DNA of 64,000 nucleotides from Gnetum montanum. Lineage: Eukaryota > Streptophyta > Gnetopsida > Gnetales > Gnetaceae. Positions 56,557 through 64,000 of this stretch are shown in pieces; the first letter of the stretch is position 1; every line of letters begins with the position of its first letter. The position numbers and the translations under genes are program-made. The stretch covers positions 889,600 through 953,599 of the forward strand of contig MNCI01008279.1 of the NCBI GenBank assembly GCA_015680685.1, given 5' to 3'. The notes beneath the pieces were generated by a model. That model had not been told where the DNA came from. It worked only from the letters and a program-made list of their open reading frames with translations, and made no database searches.

Positions 56557-58374
56557 GAACTGTTTAGGGTTTAATAATGGGGTTTTGCAATGAGGGATGA
56601 GGTGGGGATGGCTGAAATTTGAAATGAAGCCATTGGCCGTGGACGCCAGGAGGCCCTCGTTGGATACGGCGGCTCAGACGTCCCCACCGCTGCCATCGGC
56701 AAACACGCCATTACCGCGCGCCACGGCGACACAGGTGGGCTTGGATACCCAGGCGTCCACGGAGGTGTGCGGTGTGAGGGTGGACACGTTGGAGGGCCCG
56801 CAGGTCGCTCTCAATGGTTTGTGGGCGTTCACCGGCTACTCGCGGGAGGGAACGGTGTTGCGGATAAAGGTTGGGCCACCGGCCACAGACACGTTGAAAC
56901 AGTTGGAGTGTAGCCTGATCAGCAAGTTTGTGTCAGCGGGCGCGAGGCCATGGATGGATTTGATTCGGAGATGGGTTCGGTCCGTTTGGGGGCTGGATAC
57001 AGTGACTGTCAAATGTCTTGCGAAGGACCATCTCCTGTTTTGCTTCGCCTTGGCGGTGGACAGGGAACACATCCTGCTGGAGGGGCCTTGGTTTTACGGG
57101 GCGCGGGGGTTGGCGTTGGCCCCCTAGCACCCTGGAGTGCACCGTGATAAAGATCTATTTGAATGGGCACCGATTTGGGTCTAGCTACACAGCCTTCTCT
57201 TGGAATACTGGTCGACAGATTTCCTGCAATCGACGGCTGCGTTATTCGGTGAGTTTATTAAATTTGACCAGTTCACCGAGGCGATGGACCGTCTGGGCTT
57301 TGCGCGATTCTGTGTGTGGAGGTCCTTGCACTTCGCGGACTGTGTTGAAGAACTGGTGCTGGACACCGACCATGGGGAAGAGCGCGTTCACGTGCAATTC
57401 GAAAACCTGCCGACGGAGGTCCCGACCTTGCCGGCGGACATCGCATGGGGGGATGGTCCTGGGAGATAGGGCTGTACCGCCCCCGAGCTTAACAATGGTT
57501 GGTAGTTTGTTCGAAAAAAGGGTCGGGGGACCAACAAGGGCTCGATGGCGCCTGCAAGGACAGCAAAAAGTCCAGTCGGGACTCTGCAGGGTTTGGAGGG
57601 GGCTACATCTGAGCTTGGTACGACCATCATTGGGCAAGACGAAGAGTGGAGCGGACCCTCTAGGACCTCGAGCAGTGGAGGACCTGTGGCTAGGGTCCAA
57701 GATGGCAGGTTCAGCGTGATGGGTGCAGCTCCTGACGATGCCATGAAGGGGGCGGATGCCCTGACAGATGCAGGGGCCAGGATGTGCTACAATGGCTCCC
57801 ACCAAACCCCCCAGACCGGGGGGGCTTGTTCGTCGCACGGGGGGCAGTCCCCGCCATCGCTGACCAATTGGATCACCACCAGTCGGGGTTCGATGCATCC
57901 CAAAACCCCCTTCGGTTGCTGGGGAACGCCGCGCGAGAAAGGGATGGCGGTCTCCCTGCAGGCATCCAAGGCCGGTCGCCCTGAAAGCAGCCACACCCGG
58001 CACAAGACCGCGCAACTGTATGTTGATTTGGGAGTGCAACCCACACTCTGGGAGGTTTACGAATGTTCAGTCGTATCACCATGAAGGTGCACTCCTAGGA
58101 GCTGGGGCTGGTAGGCTTGGTCTGTAGCTTTGGGTAAGGGTTTGAGATTGGGGCTTTTTGCTTGCCGGCGGTGATGCCAGCAGTGATTGTGGTGCACGGG
58201 TGCCTACCTGTCAGCGGGGATGCCTGTGGCGGGGGAGGGTTTCGGGGGGTCATTTCTGTCTTCTGCGGTTTCTGTCTTGGTTGGTGTGGGGCCAGCGGTT
58301 TCTGGTCCACACTATGCGCCTATGTAGCTCTTATTTTTTGGAATATATTCTCTCGACCTTTTTCCCAAAAAGAA
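56557..58374 (+). mobile_element. GC-rich LINE-type insertion, ORF1 only, with 16-bp TSD
   Basis: AAGAATTGGAGAATTA occurs at 56541-56556 and 58375-58390 exactly flanking the block. The 3' end is a short A-rich tail (CCCAAAAAGAAA), matching the plus orientation of the ORF. Long variable TSD plus A-tail is the signature of target-primed reverse transcription. Its GC content is far above that of the surroundings. RT is absent, so it was moved by another LINE's enzyme or is a truncated derivative. Confidence 0.85.
56597..58084 (+). pseudogene. LINE ORF1 (DUF4283-like) in GC-rich insertion
   Basis: One frame of about 496 codons with four stops (57124, about 57181, 57467 and about 57514). Text such as LIRRWVRSVWGLDTVTVKCL, REHILLEGPWFYGARGLALA, then LFGEFIKFDQFTEAMDRLGF and ARFCVWRSL follows the plant LINE ORF1 pattern (L..GPW....R.L.L..W.P, then a strain of G.FV..D ... 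R..FARVCV). The distal third is Ser/Gly/Pro-rich and unrecognised. Only stops, no shifts, so it is fairly young. Confidence 0.7.
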
Positions 58375-58390
58375 AAGAATTGGAGAATTA

Positions 58391-60250
58391 AAAATAAAAA
58401 TGGGCTAAGGAAAAAGAAGAGAGTAGAGAAAGTTAGTAGAAGACCAGCTATTATCATTCTTAGGTTTTCCTTGCATAAGTTTGTTTCTTAAAAGGAGCAT
58501 CCAAACATCATCTTCATTAATGCACTCTACAATCCATTTTTCTACAATAGAAATGCCTTATTTATAATAATTAATGAAGCCAAGTCCTTCATCTTTCTTG
58601 CTAGTAGTACAAATATCCTAAGAAACTCTAGAAAAAGCTTTTGTATGTTACTTAGCAAACCAAAGAAACCAGTGGATAATGTGATCAATTCTCTCATAAG
58701 AAGTTTAGGAAGAAATCTAAAACTTAGAGTAATAAACATGAGTTGATTAAAGTATTTGCTTAATTACTAAAACTTTACTAGCTGTGGTGAGCTTTATTTT
58801 CTATTTATTAAGATTCTTTTCAATTTTATCAATCATATAATTTCACAAAATATTAAAATTAGGCTTAAAAGAAAAGGATATTCCTAAAATATTGAAAATA
58901 GCATCTTTTTTTCAATATTTTTCAAGGATTGAGAGCAACCCACTCATCAATAATGCCATTACAATAAATAAAAAAAATTTCCAATTGATTTAAAAGCCAG
59001 ATAGCATGCATTAATCCTTCACTTGAGCTAAAAGAGTATTAATATGTTGTATAGAATTATTAATCATAAAAAAGAATCATATACAAAGTGTATGTTAAGT
59101 AATTGCATACCTTGATCATCAATTGAATTTCCCTTTTAGATCATAATGTAAATTATTTGAAAGAGAATCTACAACAATAATAAAAATCTAGGAAGCTAGA
59201 GGGCAACCTTAATGAACTGACCATTGAAGAGAAAAGAGGAACTTAATTCAAAATTATTAGCAACTTAAGCATTAGCATCAGTGAGCAAGGTACAAATAAG
59301 TTGAATAAAATAATTACCAAACCAATATTTATAGAGATGAAAAATAATGAAATTACATTTAATCCTATCATAAGAGTCAACATAATCTAACTTAATAAAG
59401 TAAATATTTTGGTTAGTATTAGAAGCCCATTGCATTCCCTCCCAATTTTTGATAACATTATTCAACATATATCTACCTTTAACAAAACTAATCTTCCTAG
59501 GTTTGATGATATCTTCAATAACCTTTTGAATTTGGCAAGCCATGCATTTAGCTAAAATTTTATAAGTGTTATTCAAAAGAGTAATAGGCTTTCAATTACC
59601 AATATGTTGAAGATCGTCATTATTAGAAAGAAGAAAAATCACACCTTTATTAATATTTTTATGAAGAAAAACCTTTTTAATGGCTTCTTAGAAAACATGA
59701 AAGAGATCATCTTCAAGGATGTCCTAATGCTTCTTAAAAAGTTTAATAGGAAAACCATTAAAACCTAGAGCATTACCATCTACTAAACTGAAGGACATTT
59801 CTTTGATTTCTTCCACTATAATTTTTTTCTTCTAGAATACTTTGATGCACTTCTATTATAAGATGAGAAATATACATACTAGAGGCCTAGAAGGATTTCT
59901 TACTGAAACCTTTAGAAGAAAAAATAAAAGAAAAATAATTCACTAAAAAATTGTTAATACTCTCAAAATACTGAAGATGAAATCATCTATATAAAGTGAT
60001 TCTAGTTTGGATACTTGACCCTTTCCTTTTAGAAATTTTAAGAACTCCTTGTAAGATTTGTCTTTAATTTTTAGCAAACCCATGTCACTTTTAATGAGAG
60101 TACTTTTAGCTTCAAAAGTATTCTAATATTATTTAACATAAAGAAATTTAGCCAAGATTGTTTAACTTTCAAAATCAAATGGATTCTGGTATAAAATAAT
60201 TTGCACTTGCTTTACAAATTATACAAGATCTTGAAGTCAAAGTTTACACA
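58391..60250 (-). pseudogene. L1-type LINE ORF2 relic (RT and downstream region)
   Basis: The minus strand reads IVEEIKEMSFSLVDGNALGF and NGFPIKLFKKH (59740-59830), DLQHIGN, NNTYKILAKCMACQIQKVIE, DIIKPRKISFVKGRYMLNNV and FIKLDYVDSYDRI (open at 59265-59576), all L1 RT motifs in order. The catalytic motif near 59085 reads FVYDSF where F-A-D-D is expected. Further on HIIHWFLWFAK and SKKDEGLGFINYYK (58590-58690) fit the post-RT region. The GC-rich element is inserted at its distal end. Confidence 0.8.
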
Positions 60251-60378
60251 ACAAATTACTTTCCAAACCATCTAGCATAATTTCTAACTCTATAAGTAGT
60301 TTGTTACCACCAGCCAATCTAATCAATATTACTAGTAGGCTTTTTTATTTCTAAATTTTATAAAGACTTCAAAATATT
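60251..60378. other. Unassigned junction
   Basis: About 130 bp between the LINE relic and the LTR of element E. ATATT (60374-60378) would be the TSD of element E if its other end, outside the window, shows the same. Confidence 0.3.
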
Positions 60379-61287
60379 TGATGAGTGGTGAGGTACCCCT
60401 ATGCTCAACCATACGAATACAAGCATTTCATGCATGATCTGGTCAAATTCCAAGGACTAAGTGCCTATGCACCTTTGTGGAACAAGGATGGGTTTGTTAA
60501 TCATTGTCTTCCCAAGATTATGTGTATGTCATGATTGTATGGTTAAGCAAGCTTGAGGCATATGATTTTTATAGCTTTTATGTTTTTATGTCTTGCTGCT
60601 AATAAGGGAGGAGAAAGATAGATAACTAAGTGACTAATTTAACTTAGCTACTGATTAACTAGGCTTTAAACTAATCCTAACACCAGTATTCATTCTCACT
60701 TGCTGTACATGTCTGAACCAGCACAGCACTACTAGGATTAACAAACACTAATTGTTACTGGATTACCAAGTGTTACATGCATGCTCGAAGTGATCGTACT
60801 ATGTGTTCTAATAACAGAAATGTAAAGTGCATAAAATAAAGTAAATGTAGAAGAAAATAAAATAAAGGAAATGAGTAAGAAAAAAAATCTCAAGTGCTAC
60901 AAGGATGAATCCAAGAGCTTATCTTTATTGCTATACATAAGATGTGCTCAGGTACATAATGCTCGGATAAAGATCCGTCCACACTTAGACCTCATGCTGC
61001 TGGCACTTGGAAAATACTATAACTACAAAATTTTTGCTATTGGACTCCTAAAAGAATTCTAAAAGACTTCCCTTAAAATAATTCCTTCTAAGACTTCCTC
61101 TCAAGACTTCCTCCCAAGACTTCCTCTCTAAATTGTGCATCTAGGCACTGTATTTATAGGCTTGGGAGTAACTACTTTAATAATTAAAAAAACTTCCACT
61201 CTAATTTTAGAGAAACTACCACTCTAATTTTATGGAAACTACCACTCTAATAATTAGAATAAATCACTAGAGTAACCACTCTCATCA
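60379..61287 (-). mobile_element. 3' LTR of element E
   Basis: Plus-strand ends TGATGAGTGGTGAGGTACCC and AACCACTCTCATCA. A minus-strand TATA box (CTATAAATACAG, about 61148-61159) is present. A short repeat AAACTACCACTCTAAT(TTTA) occurs three times in U3 (61190-61270). No GATATCGCG palindrome, so it is like the LTR of A. Confidence 0.85.
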
Positions 61288-61307
61288 TACCCCCACAACT
61301 AAATAAA
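61288..61307 (-). other. Polypurine tract, element E
   Basis: Minus strand TTTATTTAGTTGTGGGGGTA directly before the 3' LTR; preceded by AACTCGAGGACAAG as in C and D. Confidence 0.7.
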
Positions 61308-63192
61308 ATCTTGTCCTCGAGTTCCTTACAAAATATTGGGAAGGTATGGGATTATTGACTAATTGACAACTGATGATGGAATGGGATGACAGACTCAACA
61401 TGCCCAATGAATGGATCAATAAGTATATTACAACATTAGTGTTCATAACCATTGTGGTGAACACTCATACGTAAATGATAAGCAAGCCTTTATTTGGCAG
61501 CTTGTACAGAAAGAGAGAGAGAGAAAATGAAGCGTGTTGCCACCAATGCTAAGATTGTGCCTTCCATTGTTTATCCATAGCAACACTACCGAACTTTCTC
61601 CTTTCATAAATGTTCTAGTTTTGGTCCATCCTAAGTGCTTCCTCCAAGCCCAATCCATTATTTGTATGATCACCATCTACACACATAACATAGTCACAAA
61701 TGAGCAAGGATAGATAAACCACAATGCAGTTGATACCTTGCCTCGATATGAAGCGTATTAGCTAAGTTGTGGTTATGGTAGAAACTAGTTCAGAGATTTA
61801 TCACTGGAAACTACCCTAGGTGTAGGGGTTAGCTAGTTAGTAAAATGAAAAAAATTAAAAAATTTGTGCCAAGGCCCCCATGACTAAGAGTGAACTTCCA
61901 ATAGCTATAAGATGGAAAAATATGAGGAACAAGAAAGATGGGAAAAAATATCAACAACAACTCCAATAAAATGGATGTCATGGATAGGGATGAAATAAGA
62001 AATGATTGATTGCAAAAAATGTTTAAGGAAAAGAAGTTAACAATTGCACCAAAAAGAAATGCCAGTGGGTCCTCCCCAAACTAGGCTCATATCTTTTATG
62101 CCCTGACAAACCCACAAACCAAAGATTCCATAAGCTCTAGGAATGTCAATTGGAAGCAAGAGTTAAAAAATTACCCACAAGATTTCACTAATGAAAAGCA
62201 ATGCATCAACCTAGAACGAACTAATGATAAAACTGGAAATGAGGTGGAAAATGGGAAGAAAGATGGAGAGGAGATAATGGAATGGAATCCCAAGAACAAG
62301 GTTATGTAAAGCCCCTTGTGTATTTTATGGTTAATGTAACTAAGTAGAAATCATCCCAAACCCAGACTCAAAAAAACCACATCTAGTGACCTTGCATCAA
62401 CACACTTGACCAATCCATCCACTTGAAACAATAAGAATGCTTCCATAAAGACTCACCACCATTCCAAGAAGAGTGAGATGGAGAAGTAGGAAGTGAGAAA
62501 GGGCCTTAGTTAGAGGGAACCTTCAGGCATGGGTAACATGTCTTTCTAGTTTCATAACCAGTGTTTGTAGCCCATACTTCTTTATTATGTCTAAGGGGTG
62601 TGCTTTGAATTCTCACTCTCTTTTTTTCTTTCTTTTTTGCATGAGAACCACACCATGCAAAGACTTGTTTTTATTCACTTAGCTTCCTGATTTTTAAACA
62701 CTGTTAGAATGGAAAAAATCTTAAGAAAAAGCATCCAAGAACTCGAGAGAATGGTCAGCAAAAATGCATCGAATTCCCTGAAGTCACACCCTTTTCATCC
62801 TTTGAGTCTTTTCTTGGTTTGAAAAATACCTAGCCAACAATCCATTAAAAGTTTACTTAGAAAAAGAGGAACTATATAGTTCCAAGCCAAAGGAGACCAT
62901 AGAGTTGTATGGATGAGTGGATGGCATGGACTCATTTCCTATTTTACCAAAAGAGCCATACCTTAATATCAGTATCATAATTCAAAGGTAAAAATTAGAC
63001 ATTAGCAATCAATATGATATAATTCAGTCCGCCATCATGAGCACTTATTAGATGACAAATAAATGTAAATCAAGCAAACAAAGAAATAGTAAAAACATGA
63101 ATGATGGTGTAAAACAAAAATAAGAAAAGTTGAAAGAATGTGGAAAACAAAAATTCAAAAAGAACTAAGGGCCTAGAATGGTTAGCATAGGT
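61308..63192 (-). other. 3' noncoding domain of element E
   Basis: Matches C (34853-36502, opposite strand) and A (475-1127). Contains CTTTGCATGGTGTGGTTCTC on the minus strand, shared by A and C. One open stretch (61443-61676, 77 codons, begins MVIIQIMDWAWRKHLG) has a partly similar counterpart in C near 36150, but it is too short to call a gene. Confidence 0.5.
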
Positions 63193-63625
63193 GGCCATCT
63201 CCTCCATGACTAAGTTGGAAGGAGGAGATCTAAAATAGTGAGCAAGATTTTCCATCAGAGGTAGCATGTGTACTAGCTATCTTAAGCTCATGAAAAGGTT
63301 TGGTTTTTTGCACGTTGACCAATAGTTTCTTGTCTGGGCTCTTAGGTTTGTATATTGTCATGGGGCCTGAAGGAAAAGTTGCATAAATAATATAAGGTCC
63401 TTCCCACTATGTTTTAAATTTATTACATTGTGGCACATGTGTGGGATTCTAGTAGATAACCTTATCTTCCAATTCATATTTAACTTTCCTAATCCTTAGG
63501 TCATGATGTTGTTTATTGCATTCCTTGTGCAACTCGTTAGATGACAGGGTAGCTAGTTAGTTTTCATCTAGCAAGTTAAGGGTTACTAATTGTTGTTTCT
63601 ATGCTAGATCAAGGTCAAGGTTGAG
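63193..63625 (-). pseudogene. Integrase C-terminal relic, element E
   Basis: The minus strand reads NELHKECNKQHHDLRIRKVK, YELEDKVIY and WEGPYIIYATF, the C-terminal DNA-binding part of a gypsy integrase. It ends near the internal PPT-like motif (about 63193-63222). The catalytic core is deleted. Confidence 0.6.
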
Positions 63626-64000
63626 GAAAACTTTTGAAAAGTTCTTAATAAATCTCCTATAGTAGGTAGTATGTTCAAGGAATAACCAAATATCTTTGAA
63701 AATTTCTAGTTGATGGGTAATTTCTTGGATAACTTTGATTTTCATGGGGTCTACCTCTATCCCTATGTGTGAGATTTTGTGCCCTAGTACTATGCCCTCT
63801 TGCACCATCAAATGACTTTTCTACTAGTTGAGCCTCAAATTGGTTTCTACACATTTTTTTAACACTTGCTCAAATCGGTCCAAGGCTTGCTCAAAGTTTG
63901 CTCCATAGGTGGAGAAATCGTCCATAAAGACTTCTACACCATTTTCTTTCTATTGTTGGAAGATGCTTAGAACTAATTTTTGAAATGTTGCAGGGGCATT
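63626..64000 (-). pseudogene. Reverse transcriptase relic, element E (partial)
   Basis: The minus strand reads F-M-D-D-F-S-T-Y-G-A near 63910-63930, then MMVQEGIVLGHKISHIGIEV, DPMKIKVIQEITHQ and FLEHTTYYRRFIKNFSKVF, closely matching element A. After this it passes directly into integrase C-terminal sequence. The N-terminal RT lies outside the window. Confidence 0.8.

Larger units (their letters stand above)
60379..64000 (-). mobile_element. Element E: Athila-like, 3' LTR to RT, runs off the window
   Basis: Minus strand: 3' LTR 60379-61287, PPT 61288-61307, a 3' noncoding domain, an integrase C-terminal relic and RT. RNase H and the integrase core are missing because of an internal deletion near 63630. 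Homologous to A (same strand) throughout. Confidence 0.85.

Noticed and set aside
57242-58039. 265-codon minus-strand open frame in the GC-rich block
   Set aside because: It overlaps the plus-strand LINE ORF1 frame. Long antisense frames are expected in GC-rich coding DNA, and its translation shows no known motif.

Overview
This window looks like intergenic DNA from a large, repeat-rich seed-plant genome. I see no convincing intact host gene. The evidence is the content itself: Ty3/gypsy LTR retrotransposons of two plant lineages, L1-type LINE debris, a tRNA-derived SINE family, AT-rich background, and coding relics decayed mainly by stop-creating point changes. The species cannot be told from the sequence.

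Layout. (1) 1-474 is part of an LTR (minus) that jumped into element A. (2) Element A (475-8844, minus) is an Athila-like element with degraded gag, PR, RT, RNase H and integrase, a 5' LTR at 8081-8844 and a tRNA-Asp-type PBS. (3) 8845-10395 is unassigned. (4) Element B (10396-28845, plus, about 18.5 kb) is Tat/Ogre-like: a separate ORF before gag, a gag-PR frame, and RT-RNaseH-second RNaseH-integrase. Between PR and RT lies a long segment carrying a seven-exon gene in antisense (16566-21228) with its own TATA box. (5) 29031-48608 is one old 2.5-kb LTR (minus) cut into four pieces by element C (29219-37287, TSD AATAT, itself holding a solo LTR with TSD ATTAC), element D (37454-43890, TSD CAAAG) and a second copy of the same LTR (45472-47877, TSD ACCAT). 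(6) 48609-56540 is AT-rich DNA with LINE ORF1 relics and about seven copies of a 158-bp SINE. (7) 56557-58374 is a GC-rich ORF1-only LINE insertion with a 16-bp TSD inside an older minus-strand LINE (RT at about 58500-59830). (8) Element E (60379-64000+, minus) is another Athila-like copy with an internal pol deletion.

Elements A, C, D, E and the solo LTRs form one family: LTRs of the TGATGAG...ACTCATCA type, a tRNA-Asp PBS, similar gag, and a shared 3' noncoding domain bracketed by two polypurine-tract-like motifs. C has only gag-PR and D only gag, so both would depend on enzymes from elsewhere. Several LTRs of this family carry the palindrome GATATCGCGTACGCGATATC just upstream of the TATA box.

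The most unusual object is the antisense gene in element B. It has GT-AG introns of 87-617 bp, a reading frame that stays consistent across most predicted splices, an acidic C-terminus, a coiled-coil-like stretch and a possible divergent FCP1/NIF-like domain. Its introns share a TAGC(A/G)TAGC motif with the element's own LTRs, which suggests it is a resident of the element and not a chance insertion. All family names and splice sites are read by eye, without database searches.
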